Below are positions 50,201-62,270 of a DNA stretch of 64,000 bases, piece by piece. Origin of the DNA: Amblyornis subalaris (taxonomy: Eukaryota; Chordata; Aves; Passeriformes; Ptilonorhynchidae); assembly GCA_018881555.1 (NCBI GenBank), contig JACAXG010000013.1, positions 12,104,479-12,168,478 on the forward strand. Reading direction: 5' to 3'. The notes beneath the pieces are model-generated. The model worked only from the letters and a program-made list of their open reading frames with translations. It did no database searches and was not told the origin of the DNA. Position numbers and translations under genes: made by a program. The stretch's first letter is position 1. Every line of letters begins with the position of its first letter.

Positions 50201-51125
50201 AATGGTTGCAAAGCTGATGTAGTTTGTTCTGTATCCTGATGGTCTCAAAATACTTATCTTTTAAAGAGTTTCGGAAGTCTGAGGAATTAAAATGTCAGAG
50301 GCAATATTTTTTTATAGTCTCTTTCTTATCTAATTGAAACATAAAGTCCAGTAAGTGAATTCTGATAATTTTGTACAGGAGCTTCTATGAAAGATCCATC
50401 CCATTAGGTAAATGTGTTTCAGCTGCTGTTACTGAGGAGCTAATACANGGCCCTTGCCAAGCAGCCCCTTTTAGCAATAGCTAAAATAGCAAAATTTATA
50501 TAACTTTAGCTTAAATAGTTAAAATCATATATGTTGAACACGTGCTTGAGTTCTGCTTCGTCCTTTGAATCAAACATTTGGAACAAAAATTATCTCACGG
50601 TGATTTTGTTCCCTAAGGATTATTGGTCAGCCAGGTGTACCCTGGGACCATAAGGGGCAGCACATGAACTGCCTTCACAGCATGTGCTTGTCTCACACCT
50701 AAAGCTGTGTCTCGTGAGCCTCTGAGCAGCCCTGCTGTGAGTGGGGAGCTGGAACCAAAGTGAGGAGCTGTACCTTCCCTGTTTGTCCTCACTCTTCCCC
50801 AGTGTTTTTCTGTTCTTGTTGTCCTCCCCTAAAAGCAAGGATCTCGTTTGTTCCCAGAGTAACACATCTTCTTTATGGCCATGTTCCTCTGGACATCTTT
50901 GCTGCTTGTTTTGCAACTCTTATCTGTCAGATTTTGGTTCTCACACGTTTTCCTGTGCCCCATTTGTCCAGCTGTACCACAACTCTGCTTTAGTCTCCCA
51001 TGGGGTTATATATTATTTATGTACTTAATTGAGCTGTTACAAAGTGCTTCAGCCTTATTGCTGTTTGTGCTTCTTGCAAAGTTAAAATGTGAAAAAGTGC
51101 TTGTGTGCTTTTGGCAAGTTGTACA
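44237..51125. other. Intronic block, no gene seen
   Basis: This is AT-rich intron. ORFs up to 108 codons (46818-47144, plus) occur but show no recognisable domain. The ORF at 50875-51273 (132 codons, plus) is hydrophobic and Leu/Phe/Trp/Cys-rich at its start, but the reading frame on the opposite strand is open too (50620-50916). I take it as a chance product of pyrimidine-rich DNA. Confidence 0.5.
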
Positions 51126-51153
51126 GGTGTTACCCAGAGGGTGTTACCCAGAG
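51126..51153. repeat. Perfect 14-bp tandem duplication
   Basis: GGTGTTACCCAGAG occurs twice head to tail without mismatch, which indicates a recent local duplication. It lies about 260 bp upstream of the 18-bp-period minisatellite. Confidence 0.85.
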
Positions 51154-51411
51154 CTCCTCTGGTGGCAGGCAGGNAGCAGCCTTAGGGATGCAGCAGCCTC
51201 TGCTTTGGCTGGGCTGTCCCAGGACAAAAGAAACAAAAACAAGCAACCACCTAGCTTAAAATGCAGCTTTTAAAATTATTTCTATTACATCTTTACAAGC
51301 TTCGTACAACCCATTTCTGTCCATGGTGTCCAGAAAAGGCAGCTGTCACAGGGATGGTGACCAGGGGCACAGGGGCAGTGCCATGTGGAGCNTTCGCTGT
51401 TTGAGGGGTGT

Positions 51412-51462
51412 GGGTTAGGAGTCCAGGTTGGGTAAGGAGTCAAGGTTGGGTTAGCAGTCCAG
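51412..51462. repeat. 18-bp-period minisatellite, about 2.8 copies
   Basis: The copies are GGGTTAGGAGTCCAGGTT (51412-51429), GGGTAAGGAGTCAAGGTT (51430-51447) and GGGTTAGCAGTCCAG (51448-51462). They differ by one to two bases each. The repeat resembles telomere-like GGGTTA only in its first six bases and is not a telomeric array. The minus-strand ORF at 51285-51497 acquires Pro/Thr repeats from it. Confidence 0.85.
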
Positions 51463-54400
51463 CTCTCATTCAAAAGTGCTTTGGTTNATACTGTCATTGA
51501 TACAGCAAGGAAGTGTAGCAGTAAATCAGTCCCATAATATGCATAGGACTTGGGTGCTGGAACTTGGTTTTTCTTTGTTTTAGCAGTTTTACCGCTTGTG
51601 GATTTCTGCCATGCCTTTCGCTGTATATAGGGTTTATTTTTGCTCAGCTCTGTTATAAAGTGCTGAACATAATATGCCCCAGAGTGGCCACTGAAGCTTG
51701 ATGTGATTTAAGTGAGCAGTGGTGCTNACCCTCCGAGTCAGGCCCGAGCTGTGCCGTGTTCCTGCAGCAGCGATGCCGAGTTATCCCATAGGTCCCTGTG
51801 ACTGATCTGGGGCCATTAGCCCATCGATTGCTGCTCCTGGGCTGCTCTCCCGCTTCACGCCAGATTTGAAAGAGATACGTGGTGACTTAGGAAGTGGATG
51901 CACAATCTATACATTTATCAGTGGGAATGAAAGAATCGTTTTTGTTCAGGCACAGGTGAGTTACTGCTTGTGTGAGCTTGAAGGCTACTAGCAAAAAAGA
52001 TTTCCCTAGAAAATAACTAGACAGGAAAAATGAGCTCAACTTCTGAGGATCTGAAGTATAAAATATGCAAATTACAAAAATTTGGCATGCTGTCAGACTT
52101 ACACTTTTTCCCTTGATATACCGAATTTGTGTGCCCTGCTAGGTCCAGCATCTTATTTGCAATAGAGTTTTACAATGAAATTTGCAAGTGGCTTCCTTTT
52201 TTTTTTTTCCCCTTCTTTTAACGTGAGCGTTTTATGACAGAAATTCCAAGTCCAGTTTGGAGTGTTCTGTTATGCTTTAGACATCTGTCTCCTTAAAACT
52301 TGAGTGAAAATACAAGATGCCTATTTGAATAACANGGTGTCACCAACAGTGCTGGAAAGGGATGCGAGAGGTGATGGTGCTTCCTTATGCTTCTCTCATC
52401 ACACATCGTGTAGTACATTTGTGCACGTATGTGGGTAGTTCTTTGAAAAAGAATAATAAACAGGTCCAAGATGTGATGTCAGATCTGGTTAATCAGTGTA
52501 CTAGAAATACATTACCCTAAATCTTGGTTAGGAAAATAGTAATCAAAGTCTTGAGTTTCTTTTCATTTGGGGAGACAGATGGCATATCTGCTTAACGGCA
52601 AATATCCAAAAGAATTTTTTTTTTTAAATCCTATCTTTCAAAACATGGCAATCAGAATCATCTTGGAGAGGAACTATTAAATTTAATAAGCCATATGTTC
52701 AGTGAATTTACTTATTTTGTTCAAAGATGTAGACATAGAATTCACCTCTGTGTCCTTTTGTGTAAATTAACTGCCTTATTCAGTGCTACACAATTAAGGT
52801 ATTTAACAAAGTTCCAAATGTGCAACATATTATTAGCCAAATACAGCTACTAGTTTTCATGTTGCTGAAATAAATGCATTTAGGTGAACAGTCTGCAGTT
52901 TACTAGAATTCCCTCTGTGGGGTTCAGCATGTTTGAAGATCAGATTGACTGGCAGCTTCCTTGGTATACATAAAACAGATCTAAAATTATTTCAAATAGA
53001 AATTCTCTGAGGATTCTATCATCTTTGCTGTTCTGTTGTACTGAAGATGCAGATGTGCCAGACTGTTCTGCAGGATTATAAATGCATTAGTGAAACCCTA
53101 ATACACTCTCTAACAAATATATGCAGTGCAAGAGGTTTTCTTAGCCATCTTGTACCCACTCATTTTATTTATTTCATGTAATTGGCATGTTGTTCTGCTT
53201 TTATAGCTTGTTAAAATGAGATGTGAAAATGGCTGTAGCTAATGGCTGCTGGAAATCTTTTCCCATGGTAGGCAGGAAGAAAAAAAAAAATGCGTTGCAG
53301 ATTTTAAAGCACAGAGCTCTCCCAGCGAGAAGCAAAGATTAAAAAGATGGATATAATGCATTGCTGTGTATAGCAGAAGCAAGTTTTAATGACCTTGGAT
53401 ATATAAATGAACATTGTAGACAAATGCCCAAGTGTTGAAGTGGCATCCTGTGGTAGGTGCAGGGGCGCTGGCCTCAGGCAGGGCTGCTCTGCACTGAGGT
53501 GCTGATACTGAGGCAGGTGGGCTGTGAGGAGTCTGGTGCTAGTGAAGTGGTTTTTCTTCCCTTCTGCAGAGAAAATGATAAGAGAACACGTGGAATGAGC
53601 TGTTCTGAGTGTCTTCCAGCTCTCCCTTTCTAACAAACAAAGTATTCTTCCTTGCATCTTCCCCATCTCTCCGGCTTGGGTGCCAAGTCTGTGTCAGCTG
53701 ATGATTCCTTAAAAGCTGGTCCTTGCTGTTGGCCACAGGGCAGGGTTGACCCGGGGTGGGAGTGCACAGGAGTTGTCTCTCCTGCCTCTTCTGTGCAGTG
53801 TGGCCTTTAGTCCCTTGCTCCATGAAAGTTACGGTGTTGATCTGTTCTAGTCCTACTCCTAGAGAGTTTGGCTTCTTCGTTTGCCGAGGGCTGGGTCATT
53901 CAGAAAAGTTTGTGGTTTGGAAAGGTTTTGTTGTTGTTGTTGCTGCTAATTCTTTTGAGGATTTGTTTTTCCCTTGCCAGTATTGTGAAATTCTAAACAA
54001 GCTGCACACATTTTCTTTTAACCTTTCAAGAGTCTGCTGCTTTTTTATCCTCCCCTGGGTTGTTAAAATATGGCTATTGGTGTGTCAGTGAAACCTACCC
54101 AGAAACTTTTTATTCTGAAGGAGAAATGGACCCTGTTGGTAGTTACGATTCCATGCTATGGTCTCTCTCTTCCCTCACTTACACTCTGTCTTTTTTCTGT
54201 CTTTCTGAAATGACNTTTAGCAGGACATGGACCTTAGCTGTTAACATAAAATGAAGTTTGTCTTCAGAGGACAATTGTCCNAGTCCTCGTGATGCTGTTC
54301 TCTGGGCTTTAGTCAACCAACAAGCTCCTTCAGTTCTGGGGAATCCTTTACNTAAATGATTGTGTCAGTGAACTCCTTCAGCTTACCAGATATAATGAAT

Positions 54401-56400
54401 AAAACCTCTTCCCATTTAGACAGAAGTAATTGTTATGTAACTTCTTATGCTCTCTTCATGCCCCTCCTGTTTCCTTCATTTTATCTATAAATATTTTTCA
54501 CCTCCCACCATTAGAATCTAAATCTATATGTGATTTGTGCAGAGAAAATCAGGGACTCGGGATTATAGTAAATATTGGAAGGTAAGAGCATCTGATTTTG
54601 CTTGGCAGCGTGTTGTGTTGTAGAAAAACATACTGTAAAAGAATAAGAGTACCAGTGTACAGCTAATTTGAGTATGATTACATTTTTTATCAGTCATTTG
54701 NTACTTCTTTACACTTGTTGGCTTTGTGCTCTGTGTGTGCTGTGCACTTGCTGGTCTTTGGAAAGGAAGGACCTTTGTTCCTGCAGTACTCCAGAGCTCT
54801 CTTCACTGATGCTTCTTTGGAGGAGATAGATGTAACTTGTGATTCAGAAAGTGCAGGACTTGGCTCCAAGAAACTTAGACAAGGTAAACTGTGGGCAGAC
54901 ATGAGCTCCTCCTCCCCCAGAGTCAGGGCACTCCAGCTCAGGGGGAGGACACAAATCAACACTTTTTTATTCTGATTTAGCAATGAACTGTTGAGGTCTG
55001 ACTAGATAGAAATCCATGTAAATTCNGAGTGTATACGTCACTAATTTTAAAGAAAAGCTTTCTTGTTTTCCACTTGGACTACACTGTAGATACTGTCACG
55101 TATTTTATGTTATTTGAATTTCTGTCAAGAGAAACACAGAGTTCTTCNTGTGATTCTTAAACATTTAGNTTTTAAACTTTACTGGCTTAAAAATAAAAAA
55201 CTGCAGTGGTGGACACCATGATTTTAAATGGTCTTTCCAGTCTTTAGCAGCTCTTGGAACATGAAAAGATTTTAGTTTCAGGATTTCATCTGAGAAAGCG
55301 GAAGACGGCAGAGGAATTCTGGTGTAGCAGTAGTCATCTCTGTCAGTAAGGGCATTGCACTGTCTCACCATATTTAATGAAATGAGCAAAGAGTCTTTAT
55401 ATATCTTATATATCTGATCTAGGAACATGTGGTTTGTTTCATGGGAAGAAATCAAATTGCAAATAGAAATACAAAGAAAATCTCCCCTTAAAAAAAAAGC
55501 ATGTCTTGCAGAGCACTTGTTTTCTGGCTTCTTATACAAGAAAAACTTTATTTGGATACTTTAAAAAATAACAAATTAAGAAAATTTTTTCCATTCTTAA
55601 AACATTTTAGAAGCTGCTGGGAAAGGGCAAGTTTAGTTCTGTATGTCAATATCCATTTTTTCGAAAAAATCTTTTCAGTGTAGCATTTGATTTCTGTACA
55701 ATAGCACCTTCTAGATGTGTTCCAGAGAATGATCTACGTCGTGTGCCTGTTCCAGTGTAAAATATTGGTAAGATGAAGTATATCAAACACATTTATCTGC
55801 TGCAAATCAGTTTGTCTCNGAAAAGACTCAGTTAAATTATATGGAGCCTAATTTTTTTACTGATACACCTTCTGAATTTTATCTGATATACTGTATTTTT
55901 CTTCCTCAATAGGTCAAATGAATCATCCTTTACTTTCTCTTTTAGAACGGACAGTAAAAGTAAATTCACCACATGCCATTTGTGTATAACTGGCATGATT
56001 TACTGCACGGCTGAATATAAAATCATAAAACTTACGGGACATGGTTAATACATAACCATCAAAATAACAGAGTGCAATTCTAAATTTATGAGGCTGAACT
56101 TAACACTGAATATCAAATAAGAACCACATTGATTTCTGTAGCGCATGGCTTAAAAACACATTAGGTGGCATAACTGCAAGACAGTACATTGATTTAAGCG
56201 TAAAATGCATAGCACTCAATACTTCACCACCTAACGTTTCCCAGTAATGAACAAAGCTGTTGTATATTGATGAAAGGAAAATTATTTGTTTTGTTAGATT
56301 ACGGTAGTGGAGCAGAAGCCTTGCCTTTAGACTAGGTTGGCATAATTGGAATCGCACTTAGTAACAAATGACGTTGGACACCTTAAGGAGAGAGTACAGG
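51463..56400. other. Intronic block, no gene seen
   Basis: This is AT-rich intron with a GC-richer part at about 53430-53780. There, ORFs of 94-120 codons overlap on the minus strand (53304-53666 and 53539-53823). No protein family is recognised in these or in 53756-54091 (plus, 111 codons) or 55165-55539 (minus, 124 codons). A perfect 16-bp palindrome lies at 55655-55670. Confidence 0.5.
55655..55670. repeat. Perfect 16-bp AT-rich palindrome
   Basis: ATTTTTTCGAAAAAAT is self-complementary. It is low in complexity (T6-CG-A6), so chance is more plausible here than for the GC-containing palindromes elsewhere in the window. Confidence 0.5.
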
Positions 56401-56600
56401 GTGAACTCTGCATAATGTGTTTTAAGAAATATGTATTTAGTCTGGACTTAATGTAAGTCTGAATTCAGGCACCCTCATTTCAGGGAGAGTACTTTGGCAG
56501 GTACAGAAGATTAATTGCGTTTTGGAGGCCTCTAATTGCCTTTAAAATGTTAAACATTTGCCTTCCTGAATCATGGCCAGAGAGTAAGTCCATAAATCTC
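56400..56600. promoter_or_regulatory. Candidate regulatory element with paired TAATTG homeodomain motifs
   Basis: TTAATTGCG (56511-56519) and CTAATTGCC (56532-56540) share a TAATTGC core and are 21 bp apart, two DNA helical turns, on the same strand. The surrounding sequence is non-repetitive. The same-face spacing suggests cooperative homeodomain binding. This is inference from motif and spacing only. Confidence 0.28.
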
Positions 56601-56879
56601 TATCACCCTTTCTCACTGAGTTTTGCTAAAATTAACTCTGTTTACATCAGGNAACACACTTGTGCCTTATTTTAGGCCCCAATACACAAACTGCCTCAGC
56701 AAGTGAAGAGTTTCATTGACTTTAAGCTTACCAAAAGTTAAATTGAATTGACATTGGCGATTCCTCTAGATTTGGTCATAAGTAGAAGATTCTGTGTGGG
56801 GGTTGAAATTGGGTCTGTTGAACATGATTTCCTCGCAATGCACTATATCCAGAGCAGCATCCTTGTCCTTTTAATGCTC

Positions 56880-57230
56880 TAATAGTGCANAGGGGAGTTG
56901 AAGCAGCTCAGTCAGGGGCTTCGGGTGAGTGTGGTCCCTGGAAGAGCCGGGAGCCGCGCAGTGAGTGCTGCCCTCAGTGCCACACGTGCCAGAGCGCTGC
57001 TCCTCAGCCTGTGAGAACAGGACAGCAAAAACACATTGCTCTTGAAGGACTTGAACTGTTTAGAAGATACAGTGTGTCTGTTAGATGCAGTAGCGCACAC
57101 ACACACGGACACACACGTGTGCGTTTTGGATTCGTTGTGTGAGGTGTGGCTGCTCCCGCGTTCAGGCCGTGGCCTCCAGCAGGATGTGCCCCTTGGGTTG
57201 TGTGGACTTCGTAGCTGAATTGAGCAGATA
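56880..57230. other. GC/CpG-enriched island with a short CA repeat
   Basis: From about 56880 to 57030 and again at 57140-57200 the sequence is G/C-rich with CpGs. ORFs of 60-118 codons are open on both strands. A CA/GT tract at 57095-57122 interrupts it. No coding similarity is recognised. It could be a small CpG island or GC-rich chance sequence. Confidence 0.35.
57095..57122. repeat. Short (CA)n repeat ending in a CACACGTGTG palindrome
   Basis: Two short CA arrays are split by CGGA, and the second runs into CACACGTGTG, which is self-complementary and carries a CACGTG E-box. It is a minor microsatellite. Confidence 0.75.
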
Positions 57231-60200
57231 TCAGGTCGAAGTCTGTGCTGCATATTCAAAAATTTCACAGGGTGCTACGTTGATTGTGGACGTTTCAGAA
57301 GACAGATTGGATGCAGTTGCGTTCTAATCTTGCTTACATTTTGGGCTACTTTTTTTTTTATCCTGCAAAGTTTAAGTATTAGTCTTCATGACATGCAAAA
57401 TGGTCTGAGGTGTTAGAGAATAATGTTTTAATCATCATTGACATTTTCAGAGAAGATTAAAATTTAATAAAATTAATTGTCCGTTTTTGAATGGCTCACT
57501 TTGCAGTTAATCATACACCTTTAGCTTCCACTACAGATGGNTATTTCTTTCCTGCAGTGTTTTTTTTTTTACCTTGGAACTTACCTGTAATTATGATAAT
57601 TGATTAAGGAGTTGGTTATAATTTTTTCTTCAAATTAATGCAATGTAATTTTAAGTTATGTGTGAAATAAACTACTTTTTTAATCTTGTTGAAAGAGATC
57701 TTTTCCAAATCTTTTTTTTTACAAATATTTTTTTTCTTTCCCTTTCAAAGGAAAATCTCCAAGTTACTAAAAGAGTATAACTTACTGGGGTTATACTTAA
57801 TGGCAAGTATAGAATACATTGTTTTCACTGCTGTGCATCTCTAGTAATATAATTTGAAGTGCTAGGGCCCTTTGCATCCATTTCTGAATCTATTATTAGT
57901 TGATTAAATTAACTGGCTGGATCANTACAGTGAGAAGAGACACAGTAATGATATTACAGAATTAGTATGCTATGATGAATTGTCAGGAAAAGTAACTGTG
58001 ACAGCCCTGTGGCCATATGCACTTAGCCATGCAATTTATAGTCATTTGAAAAGCCAAGGACTTTTCAGTTTTGGTTAGGAAATTTGTTCTTGCTTTTGAC
58101 AGAAGTTGAGGGATATGTGTGTCTCAAACAAGAGGGGGTTTACTGTGCCAATGTGAAAAGAAACCAAAGGTTCTCCTCAACTGTGCTAGCATTTGGGTGA
58201 TTTACAAAGAACAAGCCACAAAAAAGGATGATTTTTATTGTAGCTGTGCCAGTTCTTTAAAATAGATTATAATATGATAGTGCATCGTATATAATAGTGT
58301 GGTTCCTTTACAGTTGTAGAAAATAGTATTGCTTAGGGTAAGGTAAAAGTGAATGTAATCTTGTATCACAATTTCAGTAGTTATGGAGCACCACAAATTT
58401 CGGTACAGCAGCAGTNGGGCCTTTTTAGGAGGATGGTAAATACAGCTGGGTTTTATTCTTACAACTGATTTGAGGCTATTTAAAATGCCTTATTTTGCCT
58501 TTCTGCAAGTATTTGTAAGTAAAATAAAGATTGCCAAACACCATCAAAATTACTGGTAGTTACAGTAGGTAATCAGCATGTAAGAATTGACTCATGGCCA
58601 ATGCTGTAGCAATTCCTACTCTTTTCAGCTTGCCCTGCTTAGTTGCTGGACACTTGGAACCTGAATTTAAAATCTTGCCATTTTCCTATTTACCATATTG
58701 TGGGTTGGCTCTCTCTGTAATATTCTTAATCATTAAAGCCAATTCCACAAATATATTTTCAAAGNAGTAACAGGCAGAGTCTGAATATAAAACCAAGTGT
58801 ACTAAGACAAAAGACAGCAGATTGTGTAGTAAACTAATTCTTTTTGTGAGCCTAATAAATGGTGTATCAGCAGTACTGTGGATGTATAATCTCTGCTGAA
58901 CATCAGACTAAAATTCCTGTTGAGCTTTATGGAGTGGAGTGTTAAGTCATTTTTCTTAATATTGCCAATGTCAGTTAAAGCTTTTGTAAAGAAAAGGAAA
59001 ATATTAAATATATTTTTAGTAGTNAAATGATAGAATGTAAGAGGAATTCTTAATCTTATAGATAACCACTACNTAAGTTCTGATCCCTCCTGGGATCTCT
59101 TCCTGGTCCATAGGTGCTGCAGATGATTTTTCAGACTGCTGTATTTGCTACCTGGTACCCCAAGAGCACAACTGCTTTTGTCTTTGTGTCTGCTCCAGCA
59201 GATTTTCCTTTGTGTGTGTTGTTTTAAGCTTTAGGAGCAAATACAATTTTTCATTTTCATAAAATACTTGCTTTCCTAATTTTAATTAACGAAACGTTTT
59301 CGTAGCTACAGTCTGAGGCTGACCTCTAAAGGTTACATAGTCCATGGGCATGGCATATCAGTTTATACACATGATCTGATCAATTCCACTCATCTGTTCC
59401 TCTGCTTTGCTTTCTTTGTCATTAGAAAGTTTCTCTTAGTGTTTCATTTGAGTCATTTTTACCAAAGTTGAAGCCCATTCTTTGTTGTTTGTTTTTTAAT
59501 GAAGAATGATTTTTTCATTCTGCTTAAAATCTTCTGTCTTAATTTAATTATTAGATTAATTTCAAATCTTGTGTTTGAGTTAGATGTATTAATTTTTCAG
59601 AGTTAACACATGAAGCAAAACATGTAGTATTAATATATTGAGGAAAATAATGGCTCCACCACTGTTTTCAGTAACAAGAACCTGCAACAGTTTTGCTATC
59701 TTACTGGTAGAAGTCTTCATATTAATAAAGTGTTAAATACTACTGTTATTGCTGGTGTTAGGTAAGAAAACCATTTCAACAGTTCCTCAGTTTAAGCAAA
59801 TAGTCCCTTGACTTCAAANTAAAATAGCTCAAATACTCTAAAATTTAAATGTTAGTAGCTTAAATACCTAATTTTGTAGACCTAATTAAAGGTATTTGTC
59901 AGGTAACAAAATGTGTTGTTGGGTCTATGTATTTTTTTTGACTGACCTGGACAGAATCTTCCCTGAAGTTATGACCTAATACTAATAATGGTGGTTGCTG
60001 GGGATTTGTTTTGTGTTTTGCCTTTACCTTTATCATAGATCTGTTAAAACACGTAAGCTAATATTTCCATAATTACTGCATTTAACTCTTCAGCTGTTGA
60101 TCAGCCCATGTTTCAGTGAGATTTTTGGCTTGGCCTCATGCTTTCTTCTTGCGCTTTTGTGAGCTCTGTATTGTTACCTGCATGCAGCCCATGTAATAAA

Positions 60201-60950
60201 CACTGCAGTCACGTAGTAATTTCCTAATCTTCCTGATCTATGTATTCACAACAATTAGTACTAAGTTACTCTCATGCTTATTTGCAATGGTAAGCTTTGA
60301 ATGTTTAATAAAAAATGCTTATCAGGCAACCAAAAAACCTAAAACAGAAAAAGAAAAAACATGCCCCCCCCCTCAGACATAAAGTATAACAGACAACATA
60401 ATATTTCTTTTGAGTTGTTCTTTTTGCTACGCTTACAGCACCATTATTTTAAAACACATTTTTTGGTGTTACTATAGAAGCAGCTTCTGAGAATAGATGA
60501 TTAAAAGTTGCAAGGCCTTGTAGGCTGCTGTTGGTTTCAGTGGGTGTTACTGAGTGTAGGGCTAAAGCCAACATTTGAGCTAAGTAAAACTGAGGAGAAG
60601 CCCAAGATGAAAATAATTTTATTTTTTATTTGCCTTCGTTTTTATGGCCGTTTTCACAATTTGGGTGTTTGATTTGGGGTTATTTTACACTGGAGTGAAC
60701 TAAAGTGATTAAACTTTGGTTCTGATCTCTACTTCACCCGATATAGAGGCAGATAAGCTTTTAAGACCTTGTTTCTGAGTGTGTACACGAAAGTGCTTGG
60801 CCCCTTTTGTAGTGTGTAGTCAGACTTTGGAGTATTTTTGTTTGACAGTAACTTTTCATAGACAGGGATCACCAGCTAGGAAAGCGCAAAATATCATTTT
60901 GTTTAAAAAGGAAAAGAAAAAGAACTTTGTTAATAGAAGCTGTTCGGAAT
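57231..60950. other. Intronic block, no gene seen
   Basis: This is strongly AT-rich intron with short T runs (for example 57350-57359 and 57713-57720) and several N bases. There are no ORFs above 60 codons between about 57330 and 60778, which fits plain non-coding DNA. I see no recognisable repeat family. Confidence 0.55.
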
Positions 60951-61450
60951 ACGGACAGTGAAAACTTGGAAGCTGTGCTTCTGTGACATGGATCTGTTCC
61001 ATACTCATGGATATCATGTGCCAGGACCCAGCAAAGAGCCTCTCATCTCTCCGCTGCCCGGACCACTGTGCTGAGCACTCCTCAGAAATCACAGCGAGTC
61101 TGGATGCTCTGAAAAATATTGCCCGGAATATTTTGTCACCGCATTCTGTATTTGGAATCTAAAGAGCACTTAAAGCTGAGCGGGCTGCTGATGGTTGCTC
61201 TGAAGAGTCCACTCCCGCCGCCCGTGGAAATGAATGCCTTTGATGTCCGTGCACTGCAGAGAGACGCAGTAAGCAGCTAAATGCCTTAATGCATTCTGCC
61301 ACTGAGCGATCTGAAAGCTTCCATGTGCATCGTGGAGCTTGTGCAGGAAGGTTTTCACTGTCAGCAAAGCAAAATGAATGCCTTTAGCTTTAAAGTTTAA
61401 ATGCCTTGCTCAGCAGGGAGCCCAGAGAGATTTGTTCAACTGAAATGAGC
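60951..61450. promoter_or_regulatory. Candidate conserved non-coding element
   Basis: This roughly 500-bp stretch has a balanced composition and scattered CpGs (61040-61280). It also has a small inverted repeat, AAAATATT (61113-61120) and AATATTTT (61127-61134), around GCCCGG. Its texture differs from the AT-rich flanks. Minus-strand ORFs of 78 codons (60856-61092) and 65 codons (61170-61367) cover parts of it, but neither is recognisable and they are in separate pieces. The main possibilities are a conserved enhancer or an unannotated alternative exon. Neither can be settled from this sequence alone. Confidence 0.3.
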
Positions 61451-62160
61451 TTATAATAAGGCTTTCATCCTAAGATAAGTAAGGACAACATTCAGTAGCT
61501 CTGTACTCCCTCACCAGAAAATACAAATAGCTTTCTCTATGTGTTATGATGCTGTTCTTGTCTTTCATGTGATATGTTGCAGTTCATGCTAATGGACATT
61601 TTCCAGCGTGGACTGCGGTAACGCCATGTTGTAACTACATTATATTTAGAAGTTCAGAAAAATAAGAGTTGCAGCTTACGTATTAACTGGTTTGTTTATT
61701 TTACCTCCCAGAAATGAGCGTTAGGATAATATCTACAGAAGGATTGGCAGTAGCAAGGTATTTTAAACCATTTAATTGTGCTCAAACTTTACAGAGGTTC
61801 AAAATACATTTAGAGAGATTCATAGCAAAAGAAAATCCATCACTGGCTATTAAACACGAAACACCACTCCTGGCTTAGGCAGTCCCAGAGCTGCAGATTG
61901 CTTGAGGCTGAGAGAGTGTGCGGGAGCTTTCCCTGTGCTTGCTGCTGCTGGAGACAAGAGACTGGGCAGGATGGACCATTTGTGTGACCTGGTGTGGCTC
62001 TTTGTATATTCTCACTCCTACATCTGATGATTTTTCTAGCCCCACCCCAAGTATGATTATTTCTTCTGCAATCAAGAGGCAGTATTTGATCTGCAGGTTT
62101 TAGTTGGGATTATTAAAATAGCACTTATGCCTCGAGCCTCTGTCCACTCTGTTGTTTCGT
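61451..62160. other. Intronic block, no gene seen
   Basis: This is mixed-composition intron. Two short overlapping ORFs (61875-62075 minus and 61918-62103 plus) occupy the same GC-richer stretch on opposite strands. Neither is supported. Confidence 0.5.
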
Positions 62161-62270
62161 GTGTGGTGTTTGTTACAGGGTTTCTGAGTCCCTAATAAGC
62201 TGTTAACAAGCTGTCAATTAGAGTGCTCATGCAAATTAGTGAAACAGACAGTGAGGGGCTGATGTGTACA
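62161..62270. promoter_or_regulatory. Candidate POU/homeodomain regulatory element
   Basis: GTTAAC (62202-62207), CAATTAG (62215-62221) and ATGCAAAT (62229-62236) lie within 35 bp. ATGCAAAT is the exact POU octamer and runs directly into TAG to form an overlapping AATTA homeodomain core. Octamer plus TAAT combinations are characteristic of neural enhancers bound by POU3F/SOX or homeodomain factors. The motifs are seen directly. The activity is inferred. Confidence 0.32.

Noticed and set aside
50875..51273. 132-codon hydrophobic ORF as a membrane protein
   Set aside because: Its hydrophobicity comes from T-rich codons, there is no family resemblance, it contains an N codon, and its C-terminal part is low-complexity and crosses the 14-bp duplication.
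51412..51462. GGGTTA-containing repeat as an interstitial telomere array
   Set aside because: The period is 18 bp, not 6, and only the first bases of each unit resemble the telomere unit.
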